Part shown: positions 14,248-21,833 of the stretch, one piece after another
How positions within the stretch are numbered: position 1 is the stretch's first letter
Layout: every line of letters begins with the position of its first letter
Notes under the pieces: generated by a model
The model's database searches: none
What the model saw: the letters and a program-made list of their open reading frames with translations, nothing else
Told to the model about the DNA's origin: nothing
Source: a virus
Strand: one strand, 5' to 3'
IMG/VR virus record: IMGVR_UViG_3300025012_000103
Location: 1 to 57,553 of that record
Length of the DNA stretch: 57,553 bases
Position numbers and translations under genes: made by a program

Positions 14248-15447
14248 ATGGATAAGACAAAGGTATATTTCACCGATGCAGCAGGGCTTCGCCAGGAGGC
14301 GTCTTTTGGTCCCAGCCTGTACCGGGCCGCCATGGACAAGAACATGACGGTTCGGCAGTACATCAACAGCGAATTCCCGACCGCGGCCGACGCCAAGCAC
14401 GACACCTTCGTGCAGATGTGCGCCTCGGCGGGCCTGCAGTTTAAGCAGGACAAGACCCTGGGCGTCAACAGCGCCCCGCTGCGGGTTATTCTTGACGGCC
14501 CGGTCAGCCCTGATGCCGCCGGCATCACCGGCAACACCAACCCGGTTCAGTCCCGCATCCTGTTCCCGGCAGCGATCCTCGAGTACATCGAGAACGCGAT
14601 GGCCGTCGACCGCACCTCGGTCATCTCGGCCTTTGACCAGACTGTGGCCCTGACCACCACCGTGCCCAATGCCCGCATCGAGCGCCCGGTGATCAGCTAT
14701 GCTGGTAAAGACGGCCCGCAGGACTCCCGTTCCCAGGTCATCTCTCAGTTGACCAAGCCGCCGGCGATGTTGTCCATCACCGCGTCCGAGGTCACCAAGA
14801 AGATCCCGACCCGGTCGATCGGCCTTGAGGTCTCTGATGAGGCCCTGCAGTCGACCACCCTGGATCTGGTTGGGCTGGCCCTGCGCCGGCAGACGGAGGT
14901 AGAGGGCTATGCTATGGCCGGCGAGGCGCTCATCGATATGCTGAGCGGCGACGTTGACAACGGGCAGTCTGCCCTGTCTCAGGTAAAAGCTGACACGCTG
15001 GATTCTACCATCGTGGCGGCCGGGGCGCTGACTCAGTCTGCATGGGTGCAGTGGCTCTACACCAACCTGCAGTCCCGCCAGATCGACTGGGTCTTCACCG
15101 ACCTGGCCGGCGCCCTGGCCATCGAGAACCGGACCGGCAAGCCGGTTATCACCGGGGATGATCCCAACAGTCCGCGGATCGACACCATCTTCAACATTGC
15201 CTTCCCGCAGTTGGTGAAGAATGTGAAGATGTTCATCGTGCCCTCTGACTGGGGTTGGACGGCCAACACCATCATGGGCATTCAGAGCGCCTACGCCATT
15301 CACAAGTTTGTGAATTCCTCGGCCGAGTATTCTGCCATGGAGCGATTCGCTCTGCGGAAGGGTCAGGGCCTGCGCTTTGACTTCGGCAATATGTACGAGC
15401 GTATGTTCGACGGCGCATTCTCCGTGCTGAGCTTGACGTTGACCTAA
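14248..15447 (+). CDS. Major capsid protein
   Basis: 399 residues, a HK97-fold candidate of the lambda gpE-like kind. It lies directly after the decoration gene and before a strong hairpin, with an excellent ribosome binding site (GGAGG) and codon use typical of a highly expressed gene. Features include ILFPAAILEYIENAMAVDRT, a long helix/E-loop-like stretch, and the C-terminal core VKNVKMFIVPSDWGWTANTI. It forms the icosahedral shell; no maturation cleavage site can be read. Confidence 0.88.
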   Translation: MDKTKVYFTDAAGLRQEASFGPSLYRAAMDKNMTVRQYINSEFPTAADAKHDTFVQMCASAGLQFKQDKTLGVNSAPLRVILDGPVSPDAAGITGNTNPVQSRILFPAAILEYIENAMAVDRTSVISAFDQTVALTTTVPNARIERPVISYAGKDGPQDSRSQVISQLTKPPAMLSITASEVTKKIPTRSIGLEVSDEALQSTTLDLVGLALRRQTEVEGYAMAGEALIDMLSGDVDNGQSALSQVKADTLDSTIVAAGALTQSAWVQWLYTNLQSRQIDWVFTDLAGALAIENRTGKPVITGDDPNSPRIDTIFNIAFPQLVKNVKMFIVPSDWGWTANTIMGIQSAYAIHKFVNSSAEYSAMERFALRKGQGLRFDFGNMYERMFDGAFSVLSLTLT

Positions 15448-15462
15448 ACTTACACCCCGAGA

Positions 15463-15490
15463 GCGGGCCCGACGTCGGGCCCGCCTTTCT
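15463..15490 (+). terminator. Hairpin after the capsid gene
   Basis: A perfect 22-bp palindrome at 15463-15484 (arms GCGGGCCCGAC and GTCGGGCCCGC) followed by CTTTCT. It is probably a partial terminator or 3' end stabiliser that raises capsid mRNA relative to downstream genes. The T run is short. Confidence 0.65.
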
Positions 15491-15502
15491 CAAGGAGTCA
15501 TT

Positions 15503-15724
15503 ATGGCAAGGTTGAAAAAAGAAGACTCGGAAACCTCCGAAGCGGCCCCGGAGGAGAAGGTGGAGAAGGTCGAGAAGAAGGTCCGGCGCTTTGTCGGCAA
15601 AAGGTTCGCTTATTACCACCCCTTCCAGAACAAGGCCATCCCTTTGGGTGGCGACGGGGTTGTGTTGGAGATGGATAGCTGGCTGGACTGTCAGGTCAAG
15701 GCCGGCTATATCGTTGAAGTTTAG
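15503..15724 (+). CDS. Small head/neck protein
   Basis: 73 residues. The N-terminus is a charged stretch (SETSEAAPEEKVEKVEKKVR), the C-terminus a small barrel (KRFAYYHPFQNKAIPLGGDG). This resembles small head-completion proteins located between capsid and connector genes. AAGGAG precedes the ATG. No specific family was identified. Confidence 0.65.
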   Translation: MARLKKEDSETSEAAPEEKVEKVEKKVRRFVGKRFAYYHPFQNKAIPLGGDGVVLEMDSWLDCQVKAGYIVEV

Positions 15725-15739
15725 GTTGAGGGACTCCCT

Positions 15740-16417
15740 GTGAATATCACGACCTATACCAGCTATGCGGAAGTCAGGGCAGTTCTGGGCGTTTCTGCCT
15801 TGGAACTCACTGACACCCAGCTGGCTCTTGGTATTTATGGGGAGTTTCTTTATCAAGAACTGTCTTCGATCAGTGGCATCTTGGCGCCGGACACGGTGTC
15901 CAGAAACCTGATCGAGCAGTTTACTTTTCTCTCAGCAGTATCTTCCGTAAGCCCGAGCAGCAGCCCAAGCAGCAGTGTGAGCAACAGCCCGAGCAGTTCA
16001 GCAAGCCCAAGTGCTTCTGTTTCGGCGAGCCCGAGCGAGTCGAACAGCACCAGCCCGAGTGGCTCAGTCTCATCGAGTCCGAGTGCTTCTGCTTCAACTG
16101 CACCGGTTGCACAGCCGACGGCAAATCAAAGCCTGCTGCTGAGCTACATCAGGACCTTTGCCACCTATACAGTGGCGGCGAACGTCTCCGGGTCGATATC
16201 ACTGCTGGCGCCGAAGACGATCTCCGACGGCAAGGCACTGACGACACGGTTCTCTTCCGAGCGTACTTTCGAGGCAGTAGTTGCTGATGTCAATTATCGA
16301 AAGTCCGATCTGAAGCGAAAGATCCAAGATTTGTTCGGAACTACGCTGGCAGACAAGTCCTATCTGGGTGTGGTTGCTCCGGCGATTGACGTTGTGACCA
16401 ACGCGGCTTACGAGTAG
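15740..16417 (+). CDS. Neck/connector protein with inserted Ser/Pro repeats
   Basis: 225 residues from GTG with GAGGG upstream. The N-terminal part (residues 1-65: YTSYAEVRAVLGVSALELTD, LYQELSSISG) is a helical head-tail connector type. Residues about 68-122 are an inserted Ser/Pro/Ala tract (SVSPSSSPSSSVSNSPSSSA and onward). The fold seems to resume at QPTANQSLLLSYIRTFATYT, so the repeats interrupt rather than extend the domain, probably as an exposed surface loop. Related repeats occur in four other virion proteins. Confidence 0.72.
   Translation: MNITTYTSYAEVRAVLGVSALELTDTQLALGIYGEFLYQELSSISGILAPDTVSRNLIEQFTFLSAVSSVSPSSSPSSSVSNSPSSSASPSASVSASPSESNSTSPSGSVSSSPSASASTAPVAQPTANQSLLLSYIRTFATYTVAANVSGSISLLAPKTISDGKALTTRFSSERTFEAVVADVNYRKSDLKRKIQDLFGTTLADKSYLGVVAPAIDVVTNAAYE
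15944..16110 (+). repeat. Ser/Pro-coding repeat tract 1
   Basis: Imperfect AGCCCGAGC/TCAGCTTCG-type units coding Ser-Pro-Ser-x, inside the connector gene. Confidence 0.85.
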
Positions 16418-16424
16418 GGTTGCC

Positions 16425-17258
16425 ATGGACTTGCGAGACGCCGCCAAGTTCTTTGACAAAGAGATTTTCAAGGACTATTACAGCTCCTCGACGTTTTACG
16501 GGCAGGTTGGCCCGTTCGCTGAGAGCACCAGGTCAGGGCCGGCAACACCGCGGCGGGTCTTGTCGGTGGCGCCTGACGTTTCTATCCCGGCCCGGAAAGT
16601 GGTCAAGATGGTCAGTTCCGGCCGGAATTACATCGTCGGGATCCTCAACGAGGACTACTGGTTTAATGGGGTGATCCGGAAGAAGTATCCGATGATCCCA
16701 GTGGATACGCAGGTACGACTGGGCAATGTCGGAACGCACCTCGCCGGGTCCGGGTACTCATCAGACGTCTTCATGTTCCTGACATATGTCCGCCGGGTGC
16801 CACTGGAGGAGGAGTCCTCGCTGTTTTACGCCGGGTATGAGATCCACTTCTCGGCATATGAAACTGTTGCCAACGACAGCATCATCAAGTTTGGCAACGA
16901 CTATTTCCGGGTAAAGGTGGCAGCGTCAATCGACGGCGCCGGCTTCGGGATGTGCGAGGCGGTGAAACTGGAGTCGCCGATGACGACGGTGACCTACACG
17001 AAGAAGGGCACGGTTTACGATCCGGCGACGGACACGCACGGATCAACAGTGCTCGCGGGGGTAGCAGCCTTCATCGAGCCGACGAGGTTCAACTTCCTGT
17101 TCACTTACCCGGCGTTTGAGAAGGTCGAGCCAGGCGACAAGACGGTCTCAGTGCTGAAGACAGCTGTGAACGCGGCTAAGGCTGGGGACACAGTTGATGC
17201 ACGAAATGTTTTGGCAGTACGGGATGCTTCGACGTACTGGGTTCTTCACTGCAGGTAA
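16425..17258 (+). CDS. Putative head closure/neck protein
   Basis: 277 residues, mostly beta. It includes KVVKMVSSGRNYIVGILNED, FGNDYFRVKVAASIDGAG and TLLAGVAAFIEPTRF-type stretches that resemble stopper or head-tail adaptor proteins. It follows the connector by seven bases and precedes a gp10-like gene, which is the usual place of the head-closure protein in siphoviruses. No conserved motif secures the family. Confidence 0.6.
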   Translation: MDLRDAAKFFDKEIFKDYYSSSTFYGQVGPFAESTRSGPATPRRVLSVAPDVSIPARKVVKMVSSGRNYIVGILNEDYWFNGVIRKKYPMIPVDTQVRLGNVGTHLAGSGYSSDVFMFLTYVRRVPLEEESSLFYAGYEIHFSAYETVANDSIIKFGNDYFRVKVAASIDGAGFGMCEAVKLESPMTTVTYTKKGTVYDPATDTHGSTVLAGVAAFIEPTRFNFLFTYPAFEKVEPGDKTVSVLKTAVNAAKAGDTVDARNVLAVRDASTYWVLHCR

Positions 17259-17263
17259 GGGCT

Positions 17264-17788
17264 ATGGCTGGAGTCTTTCTCACCATCAACACAGATTTTA
17301 ACGCTCAGGTAAAGCGTGAGATCCGGGAAATGGAACTCAAGCTGGGCCGGGTCTTTTCTGGCATTGTTGAGGAGGCCTTTGTCAATCTTGTGCTGGAGAC
17401 GCCGCAGTATTCAGGAACGATGGCGGCATCGTGGAATATGACAGTGAACAGGGCCAGTTTCCGAGTTTCCGGAAATTTTCCTTTTCCGGAAAATCCCTAT
17501 CAGAAGGGGGATCTGCCGGCAGTGATGGAAGCTCTGGGGAAGGCACAAGGGAAGTCAAAGTCGTTCAAAGACCGGTTCGAGGCCAAGGGCTGGACGATTG
17601 AAGTGGCCAATGGAGTTGACTACGCCTCGAATGTGAACGACGGAGACATCAAGCTCAGATCAGAGGTCGGGCACAGCCCGGGGTTTGTGGAGCAGTTTAT
17701 GATGCGGGTGCAGGGCGCCGTGGCTTATTCTGATTCTGACTGGAACTACTATGCGAATACTGACTTTCTCGGGATAGGTGCAGCATGA
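17264..17788 (+). CDS. HK97 gp10-like neck/minor tail protein
   Basis: 174 residues. It starts with helix NAQVKREIREMELKLGRVFS, then LVLETPQYSGTMAASWNMTV, DYASNVNDGDI and EQFMMRVQGAV. The pattern 'TPxxTGxLxxSW ... YAxxxxxG' is that of the HK97 gp10 family, placed at the head-tail joint. It ends with ATGA overlap into the next gene, as expected for neck genes that are coexpressed. Confidence 0.78.
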   Translation: MAGVFLTINTDFNAQVKREIREMELKLGRVFSGIVEEAFVNLVLETPQYSGTMAASWNMTVNRASFRVSGNFPFPENPYQKGDLPAVMEALGKAQGKSKSFKDRFEAKGWTIEVANGVDYASNVNDGDIKLRSEVGHSPGFVEQFMMRVQGAVAYSDSDWNYYANTDFLGIGAA

Positions 17789-18189
17789 CGTTTGAAGAGT
17801 TGAGAGAGACGATTATGGCGGCCTTCCAAGCTGCGCACGATACGTCGTACCCGACGACTCTAGTGGACTATCCGAACCGGCCCAAGGTCGACGTCGAGAC
17901 TCAGGTTAATCCTTGGGTCAGGGTCGAGCTGGCGATCAATAACCAGAAGCAGTTGTGCCTGGGCAGTGATTTCACCCGGGTGAGCGGGTGGTTGTATATT
18001 GTGACGAATGTTCAAACTGGGGAGGGCACGAGGTGGCAGACCCAGTATACGGATTTTTTAGACACCAATTTCTCGCTGAAGACGATCAATGAGATCCTTT
18101 TCAGGGAGCTTGTCCCATTGCCAGGGGTGAGTTATCCGGCTTGGCACACGGTTCGGAATGTGCTGCCATTTACTTTTGAAAAATATTAA
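17785..18189 (+). CDS. Tail terminator/completion protein
   Basis: 134 residues with TFEELRETIMAAFQAAHDTS and a beta core (VDVETQVNPWVRVELAINNQ, RVSGWLYIVTNVQTGEGT), as in phage tail terminator proteins (lambda gpU/HK97 gp11-like shape). It would cap the tail tube and join it to the neck. It overlaps the previous gene by four bases and lies directly before the tail tube gene. Confidence 0.72.
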   Translation: MTFEELRETIMAAFQAAHDTSYPTTLVDYPNRPKVDVETQVNPWVRVELAINNQKQLCLGSDFTRVSGWLYIVTNVQTGEGTRWQTQYTDFLDTNFSLKTINEILFRELVPLPGVSYPAWHTVRNVLPFTFEKY

Positions 18190-18204
18190 CGGAGGATCTT
18201 AAAC

Positions 18205-19524
18205 ATGCCTGCTTCTGCAAGTGCTGCTCAAGTACGATACCTTGAAGAAGTTGTCCGCGGGACAACTCCTTCCGGGAACCCTACTGAGATCAGGGTTACT
18301 GGTGAGTCCTTAAACCAGAGTGTCGAGTCTGCCGCCAGCCAGGAACTCCGTGATGACCGGATGACTCCTGACAGTATTTTGACTGGCGGTCAAGTTGGCG
18401 GAGCCCTGAACTTCGAGATGTCGTTTGAAACCTACGACACGTTCCTCGAAGCTCTGCTTGCCGGAACCTTTGCCACGATCGGGACCGACAGTACGGACCC
18501 GGTGGCGGATGCGACGTTCTCCTCAACGGATAACAGTCTGAACTCTGCCGGCAACAGTATTCCTTACACCTTGATTGCTCTGGGGCAGTGGGTTCGAGTA
18601 GCAAGTGCCAGGACCGCGGCGAACGTTGGTATTTATCGGGCGTCAACGACTGTCGCTGCTACTGGTGCGAAGCTGCGGTTTGACACCGCGGTCAAGACGG
18701 TGACGACTGATGCCGTAGCGCATATGGCGACTATCTCCTCGGCCCGGCTGAAGAATGGTGTAGCTGCCCTACGGACATTCTCGATGGAAAAAGAGTTCAC
18801 TGATGTCAGCCAGCACTTTATGTTTACCGGGTGTGGTGTTGAGTCAGCCAGCCTTGACTTCTCGACGGGGTCGATGCTGACCGGGTCGTTCAACTTCCTG
18901 GGACAAAGTTGTACCCGGGCGACCGCTACTCAGTTCCCCTCGGGGCTGGGTTCGGTAGTTGCAGCGACGACTTCACCGGTTATGAACTCTGTACAGGGGA
19001 CCACGGTTCTTCTGGACGGGGCATCGCTGGGTGAGAGCTGTGCTGAGTCGTTTTCTCTGAATATCGGGACAGGGCTTCGCGGCATCCGATGTTTGGGCAG
19101 TGGCCTGGGGTTCTCAGCCCTTGTTCTGGGTACCTTTGAGATCACGGCCAACCTTAACATTTTCTTCGGGGCGGCGTCTTCGGCTGCGGTTTATGACAAG
19201 ATGATCCTGAATCAGCCGCTGTCGTTCGCGATCGCGGTCTCTGATGCTAACGGTAAGGGGTATGGGTTCAACCTGGATCGGGCGAAACTGTCCAGCTGCG
19301 AAATCGTGGCCGGTGGGATCAATACCGACGTCATCATGAACCTGGGCCTGACGGCAACGATCGACACGGTTTCCAACGCGATGATCAGTATTGATCGTTT
19401 TGGTGACACCGGGCCGAGCGGGGCTGCCAGTGCGAGCCCGAGTTCTTCTAACTCTTCGAGCCCGACGACAAGCCCAAGTTCGAGTGTGTCGGCTTCACCT
19501 TCATCCAGCCCGAGCGCTTCTTAA
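18205..19524 (+). CDS. Major tail tube protein with Ser/Pro C-terminal tail
   Basis: 439 residues, GGAGG ribosome binding site. The N-terminus, GTTPSGNPTEIRVTGESLNQ ... ESAASQELRDDRMTPDSILT, is the mark of a common siphovirus tail tube family. The rest is beta-rich with repeated Ala/Gly/Thr turns (VSQHFMFTGCGVESASLDFS). The last 40 residues are a Ser/Pro/Thr tail like the repeats in four other structural proteins. As the tube has many copies, such tails would coat the tail shaft. The absence of a sheath gene nearby fits a long, non-contractile tail. Confidence 0.88.
   Translation: MPASASAAQVRYLEEVVRGTTPSGNPTEIRVTGESLNQSVESAASQELRDDRMTPDSILTGGQVGGALNFEMSFETYDTFLEALLAGTFATIGTDSTDPVADATFSSTDNSLNSAGNSIPYTLIALGQWVRVASARTAANVGIYRASTTVAATGAKLRFDTAVKTVTTDAVAHMATISSARLKNGVAALRTFSMEKEFTDVSQHFMFTGCGVESASLDFSTGSMLTGSFNFLGQSCTRATATQFPSGLGSVVAATTSPVMNSVQGTTVLLDGASLGESCAESFSLNIGTGLRGIRCLGSGLGFSALVLGTFEITANLNIFFGAASSAAVYDKMILNQPLSFAIAVSDANGKGYGFNLDRAKLSSCEIVAGGINTDVIMNLGLTATIDTVSNAMISIDRFGDTGPSGAASASPSSSNSSSPTTSPSSSVSASPSSSPSAS
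19402..19521 (+). repeat. Ser/Pro-coding repeat tract 2
   Basis: C-terminal Ser/Pro/Thr units of the tail tube gene (AGCCCGAG/TCTTCG-type), ending at its stop codon. Confidence 0.85.
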
Positions 19525-19550
19525 AGTACTCAGGTTTTCAAAGCTCAACA

Positions 19551-19584
19551 AAAAGCAGGAGGCCTCAGGCCTCCTGCTTTTTTT
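19551..19584. terminator. Bidirectional terminator after the tail tube gene
   Basis: 15-bp arms AAAAGCAGGAGGCCT (19551-19565) and AGGCCTCCTGCTTTT (19567-19581) with a single-base centre, and T runs on both strands. The stem also carries the stop of the leftward ribbon-helix-helix gene. Confidence 0.92.
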
Positions 19585-19744
19585 CTTGTTCCAGAACCCT
19601 GCCAAACAGGTCGTGTCCTTCGATCAACCGTTGAAGTACTGCTGAGTTGTTCAACCCGGTCTTGTTACAGATCAGCGCGAGCTTTTTCTGATGAAAAGGT
19701 GTGAGGGTTATCTGCACTATTTTGTTATCTTTCTTAATCGCCAC
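19565..19744 (-). CDS. Ribbon-helix-helix DNA-binding protein, antisense in the tail module
   Basis: 59 residues from GTG with GAGAGG six bases upstream. The pattern IVQITLTPFHQKKLALICNK then GLNNSAVLQRLIEG is that of an RHH (Arc/MetJ/CopG-type) domain: a short basic strand followed by two helices. Such proteins bind DNA as dimers and usually regulate their own promoter. It points leftward between the tail tube and chaperone genes, and shares the bidirectional terminator. A candidate rightward promoter lies 58 bases from its start. It may control late transcription or be an anti-superinfection regulator; this is inference. Confidence 0.75.
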   Translation of the reverse strand: MAIKKDNKIVQITLTPFHQKKLALICNKTGLNNSAVLQRLIEGHDLFGRVLEQEKKQEA

Positions 19745-19801
19745 GCTTGACCTCTCTAGTAAAAGTTAATGACTCAATGACTTCTTTATATACGATTCCA
19801 C

Positions 19802-19830
19802 TTGATATTGCAAGTTGCATCTGATATCTT
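19802..19830 (+). promoter_or_regulatory. Promoter for tail chaperone and tape measure genes
   Basis: TTGATA (19802-19807), a 17-base spacer and TATCTT (19825-19830). It lies between the antisense RHH gene and the chaperone gene, so it restarts transcription after the terminator at 19551. Confidence 0.6.
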
Positions 19831-19867
19831 TAGAGTAACTTTAACCCCTCTATAGGAGATTGCAGTT

Positions 19868-20278
19868 ATGCTCGACATCGACAAGGTATTCGGTTTTGAC
19901 GAAAAGATGGCCAAAGACGGCGTGAAGATGATCCTCGACATCAAAGGGGAGCAGTTCTTTCTCGTGCGCCGAACCCCTAACCCGGACTACGAGCGACAGC
20001 TGGGCCAGGAGTATCGCCGGTATGAGAAGGTCCTTAAGCTGAAGACCCCTGAGTCGGAGGAGCTGTCTCAGAAGCTGATGGCAGAAGTCTTGGCCAAGAC
20101 CGTGCTGATTGGCTGGGGTGGAATCTCGGTCAAGGGCAAGAAGCTGGAGTTCACTGTCGAGAATGCCACCAAGCTCCTGCTTGACTACCCAGCGCTGCGG
20201 ACGTCAATTATTGACTTCGCTCAAGAGGCCAGCAATTTCCGGCCCACGGACGACCCGGCTGAAATAAAAAAGCCTTAA
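19868..20278 (+). CDS. Tail assembly chaperone, short form (gpG-like)
   Basis: 136 residues, AGGAG ribosome binding site. It is helical and charged (GFDEKMAKDGVKMILDIKGE, KVLKLKTPESEELSQKLMAE). The place between tail tube and tape measure is that of tail assembly chaperones, which coat the tape measure protein during assembly. The last codons contain the slippery heptamer A-AAA-AAG (20266-20272), just before the TAA stop, which would allow a -1 frameshift into the following frame. Confidence 0.82.
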   Translation: MLDIDKVFGFDEKMAKDGVKMILDIKGEQFFLVRRTPNPDYERQLGQEYRRYEKVLKLKTPESEELSQKLMAEVLAKTVLIGWGGISVKGKKLEFTVENATKLLLDYPALRTSIIDFAQEASNFRPTDDPAEIKKP

Positions 20279-20655
20279 TTCCTTACATCGACTGGTCGGT
20301 CGAGTGGGGTGAACACATAGCGGTGCTTGAGAGTGCTGCCAAATCTGGCAACATTCCTCAAGCACTTCGAAATCGTCCAACAGTGGAGTGGTGGCACATT
20401 TCACTGGTACATGACTTTTCAAGGCTTCACCAATCAAGAACATATGGCATGTCTGGGGCTAATCCCCTTGACTTGCCTTCTATTATTGCCTACAATGAAG
20501 CAGTCAGTAAAGAACCAATGGAGTTCTTTATCGACATCATGCAGGAGTTGGATAGCACTTTTCTGAAAGCTGAGAGAAAAAAGGCCGAAAGAAAAGGTAA
20601 AGCGAAAAAAGTAACTAACTCTTCCAGTACCAAGGGCCGGAAATCGGGGCGGTAA
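19868..20655 (+). CDS. Tail assembly chaperone, -1 frameshift product (gpGT-like)
   Basis: Zero frame from 19868 to 20272, then -1 slip at A-AAA-AAG (20266-20272), and reading on from 20272 to the TAA at 20653-20655, for 262 residues. The downstream frame is open directly from the slip (ALIPYIDWSVEWGEHIAVLE) and ends in a Lys/Ser-rich basic tail. The zero-frame stop lies four bases after the site. The arrangement and size match lambda G/GT. The downstream frame has a weak GTG (20323) but no ribosome binding site, which supports frameshifting over reinitiation. Confidence 0.8.
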
Positions 20656-20659
20656 TTAA

Positions 20660-21832
20660 GTGCGAAGAGCTCACAAAATAAAGTTAAAGCCAAACAATAA
20701 GCAAGCCACTTTCTTTAAGAAAGCCTGTGGTGTCCGACGTCTGGCTTTTAACTGGGGTCTGGCGGAGTGGAAAAGACAATACGAAGCTGGGGAGAAGCCC
20801 TCTACCTCTGGAATCAGAAAACAGTTCAACGCTTTGAAGAGGTCAGATTTCCTGTTTGCTTATGAGACTCCTGCAGGAGTAACTGCCCAAGCGTTTTCTG
20901 ATCTTGACACTGCCTTTAAGAACTTTTTCAGAAAGACGTCAAGGTACCCAAGATTCAAAAAGAAAGATCAACGAGATGCTTTTCGATTAGATAACCAAAA
21001 ATTTAAGCTTGATGGTAAAAGTATCAGGATACCAAAGTTGGGCTGGGTAAGAATGCAGGAGTCTCTCAGACTCTCAGGTAAGCTCTTATCAGCAACGGTG
21101 AGTAAAGAAGCAACAGGTTGGTTTGTATCTATCTTGGTAGAGATTCCAGACGGTTCTGAATGCAGCGATAGCCAAGTGTATTCAGCCGTTGGCGTTGATC
21201 TCGGGATAGATAAATTGGCAGTGCTCTCTAACGGGAGAATTTTTGAGAATCCCAAGACGACAAAGAAATATGAAAAGAGACTTCGACGGCTCAATAAATC
21301 CCTGGCCAGGAAAAAGAAAGGTAGCAATAATCGAGAGAAAGCAAAAAAGAAGCTGGGCCTTTTGCATTCTAGAATCAGAAACGTCAGGAAAGACGTTTTG
21401 CATAAGTTGACGTCATACCTTGCTGATAACTATTCAGACATATGTATAGAGGATCTGAATACATCAGGAATGGCGAAGAACCGACGTCTTGCAAAGAGTG
21501 TTCAAGACGCCTCTTTTTCTGAAATTAGAAGGCAACTTGTTTATAAATCTATCAGAGTTCACGTCGTGGGGAGGTTCTTCCCAAGCACAAAGCTCTGTAT
21601 GAGTTGTGGTCAGTTGCATGACATGCCGTTAAATAAGAGAACTTTCCAGTGCTCTTGTAATGGTGTCTCTATTGATAGAGACCTTCACGCAGCTCAAAAT
21701 ATACTACGGGCGGGTTGCCCGAACGTCAAGCCTGTGGAGAGAGAAGCTCTGGTTCTTAGGCAATTGCCCGGGAACGAAACTATTTTCTGGGAAGCAGGAA
21801 ATCAACCAGAGTCTCTGACTCTAGGAGTTTGA
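20660..21832 (+). CDS. tnpB: TnpB RNA-guided nuclease, copy 1
   Basis: 390 residues, IS200/IS605 OrfB type. RuvC parts are GVDLGIDKLAVLSNG (Asp, about residue 178), DICIEDLNTSGM (Glu) and DRDLHAAQNILRAG (Asp). A zinc finger lies between the last two (CMSCG ... CSC). N-terminal KIKLKPNNKQATFFKKACGV is typical. No tnpA is present. It uses GTG, is more AT-rich than its neighbours, and is inserted exactly between the chaperone stop and the tape measure ATG. A right-end hairpin (21808-21822) overlaps its last codons and is followed by AGGAG, which is also the tape measure ribosome binding site. TnpB cuts DNA with a guide taken from its own right flank. Confidence 0.93.
   Translation: MRRAHKIKLKPNNKQATFFKKACGVRRLAFNWGLAEWKRQYEAGEKPSTSGIRKQFNALKRSDFLFAYETPAGVTAQAFSDLDTAFKNFFRKTSRYPRFKKKDQRDAFRLDNQKFKLDGKSIRIPKLGWVRMQESLRLSGKLLSATVSKEATGWFVSILVEIPDGSECSDSQVYSAVGVDLGIDKLAVLSNGRIFENPKTTKKYEKRLRRLNKSLARKKKGSNNREKAKKKLGLLHSRIRNVRKDVLHKLTSYLADNYSDICIEDLNTSGMAKNRRLAKSVQDASFSEIRRQLVYKSIRVHVVGRFFPSTKLCMSCGQLHDMPLNKRTFQCSCNGVSIDRDLHAAQNILRAGCPNVKPVEREALVLRQLPGNETIFWEAGNQPESLTLGV
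21808..21827 (+). ncRNA. Right-end hairpin of TnpB copy 1 (putative omega-RNA 3' end)
   Basis: AGAGTC-TCT-GACTCT (21808-21822) plus AGGAG. The matching position in copy 2 has a different sequence that also folds. The omega-RNA of TnpB normally covers the end of the gene and the right end; bounds here are inferred. Confidence 0.55.
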
Positions 21833-21833
21833 T

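Noticed and set aside
13774-15303. 509-codon open frame antisense to the decoration and capsid genes
   Set aside because: It mirrors highly expressed genes with strong codon bias, has no ribosome binding site at its start, and its product is an Arg/Gly/His-rich mix without motifs. It is a shadow of the capsid genes.
20323-20655. Separate gene starting from GTG at 20323
   Set aside because: No ribosome binding site; the frame is open back to the slippery heptamer, so expression by frameshift explains it better.
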